Of a stretch of DNA of 14,132 bases, positions 6,869 through 12,740 are shown piece after piece (the first letter of the stretch is position 1; every line of letters starts with the position of its first letter). A model generated the notes under the pieces. The model was given only the letters and a program-made list of their open reading frames with translations. It was not told the DNA's origin and did not search any database. Source of the stretch: Bacteroidota bacterium. GTDB taxonomy: Bacteria; Bacteroidota; Bacteroidia; Cytophagales; Cyclobacteriaceae. The DNA lies in the NCBI GenBank assembly GCA_003242315.1, contig QGUY01000086.1, forward strand, positions 1-14,132, given 5' to 3'. The position numbers were made by a program, and so were the translations under genes.

Positions 6869-9019
6869 ATGACCATAAAGTATCTGTCCTTATTGATCCT
6901 TTTCCTGGGACCCCTCTTCACCGTTGCGCAAACCCTGGTTACCGGCGTAGTCACGGATAACAACAACCAGCCCGTACCGCTGGCCAACGTGTTCCTGGAA
7001 GGAACGTATGACGGCGGGATGTCGGACGACAAGGGTGCATTCTCATTCGAAACCGAAGAAACAGGTGCACATACCCTGGTCGTCCGTGTGATTGGGTATA
7101 GGGAATTTCGCAAAGAAGTCGTGCTCTCCGGACAATCCGTTTATGTCGAGGTACGACTCGTCGAAGAGATCAGCCAACTGAATGCAGTCACAATCTCAGC
7201 AAGTGCATTTACTGCCAGTGACGAATCCCGAAGGACAGTGTTCCGCGCACTCGACATTGCAACCACCGCAGGCGCAACGGCCGACATCGCTGGCGCGCTC
7301 AATACCCTTCCCGGAACGCAAAAGGTGGGAGAAACCGGGAGATTGTTCGTGCGCGGCGGCGACGGCGAAGAAGCCAAGACATTCATCGACGGCATGCTGG
7401 TGCTCGATGCCTACAATGCTTCCGCACCCAACACACCTTCCCGCAGCAGATTTCTGCCCTTCATGTTCAAGGGAACAAGCTTTAGCACCGGAGGATACTC
7501 TGCCGAATTTGGTCAGGCGTTGTCGTCGGTTCTTGCACTCGACTCAAAAGACGAAACAGAAATAACGCGCACTGACCTTGGTTTGCTTTCCGTCGGTGGC
7601 GACATCACGCACACACAAGCCTGGGATGGAGGATCAGCCGCGGCGAAGATCGAATACACGAACGTACGGCCTTATGTTAAATGGGTTAAGCAGGATATCG
7701 ACTGGAAAAGTGCGCCGTTGTCCGTTGCGGGAATTGGGTCTTTCCGCCAGCGCGTGACCCGGACCGGAATGCTTAAGCTCTACGCCAATTTCAATAGCTC
7801 GGACTTCTCTCTGCTTAACCACGACATCGACGATCCATCACAAACTCAACTGCTGAGCCGGGACAATCGCTATACGTATGTCAACGCTTCTTATAAGGAC
7901 ATATTCAATGACAACTGGACCATCCGTGGGGGCGTAGCATACACAAAACTTGATGATGACTTCAATGTCGACAACGACGAGATCCGCGAAAAGGAAATAG
8001 GCACACATATCAAAACCGTTGTCGAAGGCTCACTCCATGAACAGGTTGAACTGCGTACCGGCGTAGAGTTCTTTACGCGAAACTACAGCTATGACTTCAC
8101 GCCGGAAGCCGGTGACGCCATCAGCGGGCAGTTCGAAGAAAACCTCACATCCGTTTTTGCTGAAACCGACATCTACGCAAGCAACAGCTTTGTAACACGC
8201 GCCGGTGTAAGAGTTGAACATAACAGCCTGACGGACAATGTTACGCTCGACCCGCGGCTTTCACTCGCTCACAAGGTCGGCGAGAACGGACAGGTATCTC
8301 TCGCCTGGGGAAAATTCAGGCAGACGGTAAGAAATGAATGGCTTCGGCAGCAACCCGGACTCGATCCGGAGCGCGCATCTCACTTCATCCTTAGCTACCA
8401 ACGCATTCAAGCCAACAAAACCGTTCGGATCGAAGCGTATCACAAACAATACAACGACCTCATAAAGATCAAGGACGGTATCATTGCCAACGATGGCAAC
8501 GGCTACGCCCGGGGTTTGGAATTCTTTTGGAGAGACAACAACTCGATAGAAAGACTCGATTACTGGATCTCATACTCTTTCCTTGACACGGAGCGTGATT
8601 ACCTCGACTTCCCCACAAAGGCTACTCCTTACTTTGCCTCAAAACACAACTTCTCGATCGTCGGCAAATATTTCATGCCGAAGCTGAAAAGTCAGGCAGG
8701 CGCTACGTGGTCGTTCACCAGCGGAAGGCCTTATAACAATCCAAATGAACCGGTGTTTAACGGCGGAAGGACACCTGCGTACATCGACCTGAGTATCAAC
8801 TGGAGCTATCTGCCGAAGCCCAACATTATCGTGTACTTCTCATGCACGAACGTGTTGGGTCGCGACAACATCTTCGGTTATGAATACAGTTCATCGCTAA
8901 GCGAGGAAGGTGTGTACAACAGGCGGCCAATACGTCAGCCCGCGCCACGCTTCATCTTCCTGGGCATCTTCTACACGATTTCAAAAGATAAAACGGTCAA
9001 TCAATTACCAACACTATAA
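6869..9019 (+). CDS. TonB-dependent outer-membrane receptor with N-terminal carboxypeptidase-regulatory-like domain
   Basis: 716 residues from ATG 6869. A TTG at 6839 would add ten residues ahead of an otherwise perfect signal peptide and is not preferred. Signal peptide is about 1-20 (KYLSLLILFLGPLFTVA). A CarboxypepD_reg-like beta-sandwich covers about 22-100 (TGVVTDNNNQPVPLANVFLEG). LNAVTISASAF (105-115) is the TonB-box-like linker. The plug spans about 120-230, with the hallmark LFVRGGDGEEAKTFIDGMLV (159-178) and FSTGGYSAEFGQALSSVLAL (205-224). The rest is a 22-strand-type barrel with an aromatic-rich last strand (FIFLGIFYTI) followed by a short tail. At 716 residues it is clearly smaller than SusC glycan receptors (about 1000 residues), and no SusD follows, so a metal chelate, vitamin or small peptide is more likely than a glycan; this is inference. 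Ten bases separate it from the TPR-like gene, indicating cotranscription. A sensor kinase and LytTR regulator follow. Confidence 0.9.
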   Translation: MTIKYLSLLILFLGPLFTVAQTLVTGVVTDNNNQPVPLANVFLEGTYDGGMSDDKGAFSFETEETGAHTLVVRVIGYREFRKEVVLSGQSVYVEVRLVEEISQLNAVTISASAFTASDESRRTVFRALDIATTAGATADIAGALNTLPGTQKVGETGRLFVRGGDGEEAKTFIDGMLVLDAYNASAPNTPSRSRFLPFMFKGTSFSTGGYSAEFGQALSSVLALDSKDETEITRTDLGLLSVGGDITHTQAWDGGSAAAKIEYTNVRPYVKWVKQDIDWKSAPLSVAGIGSFRQRVTRTGMLKLYANFNSSDFSLLNHDIDDPSQTQLLSRDNRYTYVNASYKDIFNDNWTIRGGVAYTKLDDDFNVDNDEIREKEIGTHIKTVVEGSLHEQVELRTGVEFFTRNYSYDFTPEAGDAISGQFEENLTSVFAETDIYASNSFVTRAGVRVEHNSLTDNVTLDPRLSLAHKVGENGQVSLAWGKFRQTVRNEWLRQQPGLDPERASHFILSYQRIQANKTVRIEAYHKQYNDLIKIKDGIIANDGNGYARGLEFFWRDNNSIERLDYWISYSFLDTERDYLDFPTKATPYFASKHNFSIVGKYFMPKLKSQAGATWSFTSGRPYNNPNEPVFNGGRTPAYIDLSINWSYLPKPNIIVYFSCTNVLGRDNIFGYEYSSSLSEEGVYNRRPIRQPAPRFIFLGIFYTISKDKTVNQLPTL

Positions 9020-9029
9020 CTCAACTACC

Positions 9030-9683
9030 ATGAAAAAACATACCATCATCGGATCGTTAATCGCAGCGTTGATGATCACGCTCGCTCTTCCTGGACTTGC
9101 TAACGACAAGAAATACGAGGAAGCTATGAAGAAGAATATTCTCGCCGTCTACCAGGCGCAGTCGATTCCAGAACTTCAGCAGGCGGTAAACGCGCTGCAG
9201 CGGATCGGAGACGCAGAAAAGACGAAATGGGAACCATACTACTATGCCGCCTTTGGTTATGTGTTGATGGCGACGTGGGAAACCGAAGGCGCTAAGAAAG
9301 ACGCACACCTCGATCTGGCCATGACTGCTGTGGACAAAGCAAAATCCATCGCCTCAAATGAGTCAGAGGTGATCGCCATGGAAGGGTTTGTACACATGAT
9401 CCGCTTAACTGTCGACCCGGCCTCCCGCGGCCAACAGTTTTCCGGTCTCGCGATGCAGTGCTTTGCCAAAGCCGTCGAGCTCAATCCCGAAAACCCACGG
9501 GCGCTTGCGCTGATGGCGCGAATGCAATTTGGAACGGCGCAGTTCTTCAACGCATCAACAGCGGAAGCCTGTGCAACTGCAGCCCGCGCTCACGAAAAGC
9601 TGCAGTCTTATCAGTCTGAAAACCCGCTGGCACCCACCTGGGGAAAGGAGATGATTGAGGAAATGACCGCCTTGTGTAAGTGA
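9030..9683 (+). CDS. Small exported TPR-like protein
   Basis: 217 residues from ATG 9030, ten bases after the receptor stop; a longer frame reading back into the receptor gene is rejected because MKKHTIIGSLIAALMITLAL is a good signal peptide with likely cleavage near residue 25 (GLA-ND). The mature protein is helical. The segment YYYAAFGYVLMATWE (about 70-84) and the stretch AKAVELNPENPRALALMARM (about 147-166) have TPR-like spacing, and the C-terminal PTWGKEMIEEM precedes a final Cys. I recognise this layout (DKKYEEAMKKNI near the N-terminus, DPASRG mid-protein, WGK near the end) from exported proteins encoded next to TonB-dependent receptors in Bacteroidota, but know of no established function. 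It is probably periplasmic and may work with the receptor, as a partner or quality-control factor; that role is inference. Confidence 0.8.
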   Translation: MKKHTIIGSLIAALMITLALPGLANDKKYEEAMKKNILAVYQAQSIPELQQAVNALQRIGDAEKTKWEPYYYAAFGYVLMATWETEGAKKDAHLDLAMTAVDKAKSIASNESEVIAMEGFVHMIRLTVDPASRGQQFSGLAMQCFAKAVELNPENPRALALMARMQFGTAQFFNASTAEACATAARAHEKLQSYQSENPLAPTWGKEMIEEMTALCK

Positions 9684-9684
9684 A

Positions 9685-9741
9685 CAGATGCAGTCTGGTC
9701 ATGAAAGTGCGCTGCGTCTGCGCCTGCGCCTGCATCTGCAA
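9685..9741. repeat. Hexanucleotide repeat and 9-bp inverted repeat between receptor operon and kinase gene
   Basis: Five consecutive 6-base units run from 9712 to 9741: ctgcgt, ctgcgc, ctgcgc, ctgcat, ctgcaa. In addition cagatgcag (9685-9693) and ctgcatctg (9730-9738) form a perfect 9-bp inverted repeat with a 36-base loop. No T run follows, so it is not a standard intrinsic terminator, but it could stabilise the 3' end of the receptor/TPR message. Confidence 0.55.
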
Positions 9742-9747
9742 CTAAAA

Positions 9748-9779
9748 ATTGCAACATCCCGGTATAAGTAAGACCTTTG
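9748..9779 (+). promoter_or_regulatory. Possible Bacteroidota-type promoter for the kinase-regulator pair
   Basis: attg (9748-9751) and gacctttg (9772-9779) are separated by 20 bases. This approximates the Bacteroidota -33 TTTG and -7 TAnnTTTG elements (one mismatch in each), and the kinase ATG starts 15 bases downstream. Such matches occur by chance, so this is a weak call. Confidence 0.25.
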
Positions 9780-9793
9780 CTTTCCCAGACACC

Positions 9794-10828
9794 ATGACCA
9801 TCGACCGGAGATTCATACTAGTCCAACTGCGCGACCTCTTCTTCTTTCTCCTGGCGAGCCTGGTGCAGACCTACATCACCTGCCCCGTCTGTCGCGACTA
9901 CCCGCAAGCCTACCTGTTGCTATGGGCGTTCTCATTTCTGGTGTGGGTAATGCTGTGGAAAGGCAACGAATTGCTCGCGCGCTACCTGTCGAAGAAAATC
10001 TCATGGATTGAATTTCCGGTAAGGAGAGCCATAGTCGGCACGATCTGCGCGGTGGGCTACACGCTCATATCGGTAGTGGGGCTCATGTGGATATTTGAGC
10101 AGTGGTTGAATGTCGACTTCGGAAGGGGATACACGTACACCATCTACGGCTCCGTTGCAATTACGATCATAATATCGCTGTTCATGCATGGTCGTGCCTT
10201 CCTCTTGCATTGGAAGGCGGCCCTCGTGGAAAAGGAAAAGATCCAAAATGAAAGTATTGTCGCGAAGTATGAAAGCCTGAAGAACCAGGTTAACCCGCAT
10301 TTTCTGTTCAACAATCTCAACGCGCTGACAAACATCGTTTATGAAGATCAGGAGAAGGCGGTCAAATTTATCAAGCAGCTCTCCGATGTCTATCGCTATG
10401 TACTCGACACGCGTGACCAGGAGGTTGTACCGCTAAAGGATGAATTGGTGTTCCTCCGCTCATACACCAGCCTTCAGCAAATTCGGTTTGGTGACAAACT
10501 CTCTATCCAAATATCTTTACAAGACGAAGAGACGTACGTGGCGCCGTTGGCCTTGCAGATGCTCATTGAGAATGCCATCAAGCACAACATCATCTCCGAA
10601 GAAGACCCGCTTGCAATAAAGGTGTACCAGGAAGACGGCTACATTGTGGTTAAGAATAACCTGCAGCGGAAAACCGTTATGGGGGAACCTTCGTCCGGAG
10701 TCGGGCTCGAAAACATTGCCAGGCGGTACGAACTCCTTACAGATAAGAAGATGATTGCCCAGGAGGAAGCCGGCGCATTCGTCGTGAAGGTCCCAGTGTT
10801 AACCAAGTCACCGCGATGGACATCCTGA
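9794..10828 (+). CDS. LytS/YehU-type sensor histidine kinase
   Basis: 344 residues from ATG 9794; an upstream in-frame TTG (9749) would add 15 unlikely residues. Four predicted membrane helices lie at about 14-29, 39-56, 80-102 and 116-133. The signalling linker leads to the His_kinase domain: VNPHFLFNN at 166-174 with His169 as the likely phosphoacceptor, then the ATP-binding part with MLIENAIKHN (256-265, Asn260) and SGVGLENIARRY (301-312). There is no extracytoplasmic sensor domain of any size, so sensing must occur in or near the membrane. The first loop, predicted periplasmic, carries CPVC (Cys30, Cys33). The stop overlaps the start of the response regulator by 13 bp, which implies translational coupling. 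Together with the regulator it likely controls the upstream receptor genes; that target is inference. Confidence 0.9.
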   Translation: MTIDRRFILVQLRDLFFFLLASLVQTYITCPVCRDYPQAYLLLWAFSFLVWVMLWKGNELLARYLSKKISWIEFPVRRAIVGTICAVGYTLISVVGLMWIFEQWLNVDFGRGYTYTIYGSVAITIIISLFMHGRAFLLHWKAALVEKEKIQNESIVAKYESLKNQVNPHFLFNNLNALTNIVYEDQEKAVKFIKQLSDVYRYVLDTRDQEVVPLKDELVFLRSYTSLQQIRFGDKLSIQISLQDEETYVAPLALQMLIENAIKHNIISEEDPLAIKVYQEDGYIVVKNNLQRKTVMGEPSSGVGLENIARRYELLTDKKMIAQEEAGAFVVKVPVLTKSPRWTS

Positions 10829-11574
10829 TTGTGGAAGATGAACCACACGCAGCGCAAAGGCTGCAGACGCTGGCCTGTGAGTTGATCCCGGGCGCCAAGA
10901 TCCTGGCGTGTATCGACACGGTGAAAAAAGCGGTGCAGTGGTTGAAGTCGGGTAAGCCCGACCTGATCTTCATGGACATCCAGCTCGCCGACGGCATCAG
11001 TTTCCAGATATTCGAGCAGGTGCAGATCGATTCCCCGGTAATCTTCACAACCGCTTACGACGAATACGCCCTGAGGGCGTTTAAGGTCAATAGTATTGAT
11101 TACATCCTGAAGCCGGTCGACAAGGAAGAACTTAGCAATGCCTTGCAGAAACTAAAGAACCTTTCAGGGAAAAAGGATCAACACAGCGATATCCTCAGCA
11201 ACATTGCGCAGGCGCTGGAGTTCCTCAGAAAAAGGCACAAAACGCGTTTCGTCGTGAAGGTGGGTGAGCATTTGCGAACCATTGAAGTCGATTCGATCTT
11301 GTATTTCTTCAGCCAGGACAAGACCACCTTCTGCGTCACGGACGACAACCGCAACCACGTCCTCGATAATACCCTCGAGCAACTCGAAGACATGCTCGAC
11401 CCCGAGGCGTTCTTCCGCATAAACAGGAAATACCTTGTACGCTCCTCGGCGATCAAGGACATCATCAGTTACACGAACAGCAGGTTAAAACTCGTGCTGA
11501 AGGGCAGCACAGACAATGACATCATCGTGGCAAGGGAACGAGTGCAGCAGTTTAAGGTGTGGCTTGATAGGTAA
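10816..11574 (+). CDS. LytTR-family response regulator
   Basis: 252 residues. The receiver domain covers 1-120: acidic pocket Glu7/Asp8 (VEDEP), phosphorylatable Asp54 in LIFMDIQLADG, Thr79 in TTAYDEYAL, and Lys99 in YILKPVD. A linker runs from about 110 to 143. The LytTR DNA-binding domain covers about 144-250, with FFRINRKYLVR at 199-209 and the final strand SRLKLVLKG at 222-230. Its length matches the usual AgrA/LytR/AlgR size. The ATG at 10816 lies inside the end of the kinase gene (overlap 10816-10828), a standard arrangement for a coupled two-component pair. Binding sites for LytTR proteins are paired direct repeats, and I could not recognise one with confidence upstream of the receptor. 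Transcription may run into the 478-bp palindrome-rich gap downstream. Confidence 0.92.
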   Translation: MDILIVEDEPHAAQRLQTLACELIPGAKILACIDTVKKAVQWLKSGKPDLIFMDIQLADGISFQIFEQVQIDSPVIFTTAYDEYALRAFKVNSIDYILKPVDKEELSNALQKLKNLSGKKDQHSDILSNIAQALEFLRKRHKTRFVVKVGEHLRTIEVDSILYFFSQDKTTFCVTDDNRNHVLDNTLEQLEDMLDPEAFFRINRKYLVRSSAIKDIISYTNSRLKLVLKGSTDNDIIVARERVQQFKVWLDR

Positions 11575-11617
11575 TGCATCCCTGCCGGTATACGATCTCT
11601 TAATTAGCGATATAGTA

Positions 11618-11640
11618 GAGACACGCTACTAGCGCGTCTC
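11618..11640. repeat. Palindrome copy 1 (gagacacgct / agcgcgtctc)
   Basis: Ten-base arms around a 3-base loop (act), with one mismatch. It lies 44 bases after the response regulator stop. The outer arms (gagac / gtctc) are identical to those of copies 2 and 3, while the inner bases differ in a compensated way apart from that single position. Confidence 0.6.
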
Positions 11641-11704
11641 CTGCGTATTGTCCATTCACATGCAGCTCCGCTTGACGCATCATTATAATTGGTGCTGTCA
11701 CCCT

Positions 11705-11729
11705 GTAGAGCCGCACGGCTGTGCCTCTC
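11705..11729. repeat. Degenerate relative of the GAGAC palindrome
   Basis: gtagagccgcac (11705-11716) and gtgcctctc (11721-11729) pair imperfectly around ggct; the inner agccgcacggct is itself a 5-bp-arm palindrome. The flank gtagag matches that of copy 1. Likely a decayed member of the same family. Confidence 0.35.
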
Positions 11730-11764
11730 CTGAAATGATCTGGTTATTCAACACCATGACCACT

Positions 11765-11788
11765 GACCCCTTAATCCCCTAAAGGGGG
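11765..11788. repeat. CCCC-TAAA-GGGG hairpin with C-rich flank
   Basis: gaccccttaatcccct leads into aaaggggg. The stem pairs 11776-11779 with 11784-11787, with an additional cccc at 11767-11770 that can compete for the G run. I associate this CCCCTTTAGGGGATTTAGGGG-like sequence with intergenic regions of Bacteroidota. No T run follows on either strand. Confidence 0.4.
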
Positions 11789-11841
11789 CCCGACGCGCGA
11801 ATACCCGTTTCAAATAAATTGATTATCGTTTTAGAACGCCG

Positions 11842-11864
11842 GAGACGCGCAGGTTGCGCGTCTC
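11842..11864. repeat. Palindrome copy 2 (gagacgcgca / tgcgcgtctc)
   Basis: Perfect 10-base arms around the loop ggt. It is identical to copy 3 (11939-11963) over the full 23 bases, 97 bases away. Confidence 0.7.
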
Positions 11865-11938
11865 AACTTGGATTCTCCGCTGAATACTAACTTCGGATTA
11901 CGTCATTCATCTTAGTATCCAAGGTTCACCTTTTTTTC

Positions 11939-11963
11939 AGAGACGCGCAGGTTGCGCGTCTCT
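11939..11963. repeat. Palindrome copy 3 (agagacgcgca / tgcgcgtctct)
   Basis: Perfect 11-base arms around ggt, preceded by seven T. On the minus strand it lies about 90 bases downstream of the DUF2200 stop. It is followed there by A rather than T, so it does not look like an intrinsic terminator in that direction. Confidence 0.7.
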
Positions 11964-12052
11964 ACTATCACTCATCGATCATCGATTACCGATCACTTTC
12001 AGCTCTCATTACCGATCATCGCCTCCAGGCGGCTCTACGGTAAACAATCCGT

Positions 12053-12409
12053 TCACTCCCGCAGGATCTTTTCCATCTTCCTCCCGTTCGCCAGTTCATC
12101 CACGAGCTTATCCATGTACCGTATCTTCTTCATCAACGGATCTTCAATCTCCTCGATCCGATAGCCACAAATTACGCCAGTGATCTTCGAGGCATTGGGA
12201 TTCAGCTGCGGCGCTTCGGCGAAGAAGGTTTCGAGGTCGACTTTCTTGTCGATTTGCTTCTGCAATGATTTCTTGTCGTAACCCGTCAGCCAGCAGATGA
12301 CGGTATCGACTTCCTCCTTCGTGCGTCCTTTCTTCTCCGCCTTCTGTATGTACATGGGATAGACGCCGGCGAAGGATATTTTGTATACGCGGGTGTTGTT
12401 TGCTTTCAT
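12053..12409 (-). CDS. DUF2200 family protein
   Basis: 118 residues, the usual size for this small cytoplasmic family. Recognisable conserved stretches are the N-terminal TRVYKISFAGVYPMYIQKAE (6-25), KGRTKEEVDTVICWLTGYD (27-45), NPNASKITGVICGYRIEEIE (70-89) and DPLMKKIRYMDKLVDEL (90-106). No signal peptide or membrane segment. The biochemical function of the family is unknown to me. The ATG at 12407-12409 has a purine-rich ggcaggaaac about 11 bases upstream that could serve as ribosome binding site. The gene stands alone: 478 bp from the response regulator downstream and 331 bp from the barrel gene upstream. Confidence 0.85.
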   Translation of the reverse strand: MKANNTRVYKISFAGVYPMYIQKAEKKGRTKEEVDTVICWLTGYDKKSLQKQIDKKVDLETFFAEAPQLNPNASKITGVICGYRIEEIEDPLMKKIRYMDKLVDELANGRKMEKILRE

Positions 12410-12579
12410 GGGCTTCGTTTCCTGCCGGTTGAATTTACGGGATAGGAAAATAAGTCAAAAGAAGGGATACAAAACGGCCTCCTCAATCGCGTAATAAAAA
12501 AATGCAACGAAAGCTAAAAATAACACAACAATAAAAGCTAAATCGATGCGAAGGCTGAATGTTAAGAAAATCGTGTATT

Positions 12580-12610
12580 CCCCTATGTGACCTATGTCCT
12601 ATGTGGTTCC
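12580..12610 (+). repeat. CCTATGTG short tandem repeat, copy 2
   Basis: Units ccctatgtga, cctatgt, cctatgtggttcc. The orientation is the same as in copies 1 and 3, with the same CTATGTGGTTC terminus as copy 3. Its last bases are shared with the first unit of the TCCTGAGCTTGTCGAAGGA array. Confidence 0.65.
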
Positions 12611-12738
12611 TGAGCTCTTCGAAGGACGGTCCCGGTTCCTGAGCCTGTCGAAGGAGAGCTCGTCGAAGGACGGTTCCTGAGCTTGCCGAAGGACGGTCCT
12701 GAGCTTGTCGAAGGACGGTTCCTGAGCTTGTCGAAGGA
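12608..12738. repeat. Array of six TCCTGAGCTTGTCGAAGGA-type units
   Basis: Units at 12608-12626, 12637-12655, 12656-12670 (truncated), 12675-12693, 12697-12715 and 12720-12738. The last two are identical over 19 bases; the others carry one or two changes (ctcttcg, cctgtcg, cttgccg). Separators are 3 to 10 bases, mostly cggt or cggtt. The unit is weakly palindromic (TCCT/AGGA ends), and the aggacggtcct junction (12689-12700) forms a tighter hairpin. Irregular short separators exclude a CRISPR. I recall very similar TTCGACAAGCTCAGG repeats dispersed in many bacterial genomes, so a mobile or REP-like origin is plausible. Confidence 0.75.
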
Positions 12739-12740
12739 CC

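Larger units (their letters stand above)
11575..12052. other. 478-bp intergenic region rich in short palindromes
   Basis: This is the gap between the response regulator stop and the convergent DUF2200 gene. I see no credible ORF, tRNA or rRNA. It holds three clear gagacgcgca-type palindromes (11618-11640, 11842-11864, 11939-11963), a degenerate relative (11705-11729), a CCCC/GGGG hairpin (11765-11788) and, near the DUF2200 end, ATCATCGAT/CCGATCA words (11966-12020) resembling the AATC repeats elsewhere. A small CGCCT/AGGCG stem lies at 12020-12031. A run of seven T at 11931-11937 follows a weak 4-bp stem and may act as a terminator for plus-strand transcripts. Confidence 0.6.
12410..12740. 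other. 331-bp intergenic region with two repeat families
   Basis: The part nearest DUF2200 (12410-12475) is ordinary leader sequence. About 12490-12560 is A-rich with no visible gene. Positions 12580-12610 hold the second CCTATGTG repeat, and 12608-12738 hold the TGAGCTTGTCGAAGG array, which runs up to the stop codon of the barrel gene at 12741-12743. No RNA gene was recognised. Confidence 0.6.

Noticed and set aside
8910..9029. Longer start of the TPR-like protein inside the receptor gene
   Set aside because: The extension lies in another frame of the receptor's last codons and would bury a good signal peptide.
11921..11937. Intrinsic terminator (aagg/cctt stem followed by seven T)
   Set aside because: The stem is only 4-5 bp with a very small loop. 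It is noted in the intergenic description but not strong enough for its own entry.
12020..12031. Small CGCCT/AGGCG hairpin downstream of DUF2200 as a terminator
   Set aside because: Five-bp stem with a 2-base loop and no T run on the minus strand.
12608..12738. Possible CRISPR array
   Set aside because: Separators are only 3-10 bases and nearly identical to one another, unit length is 19, and no cas gene is present.
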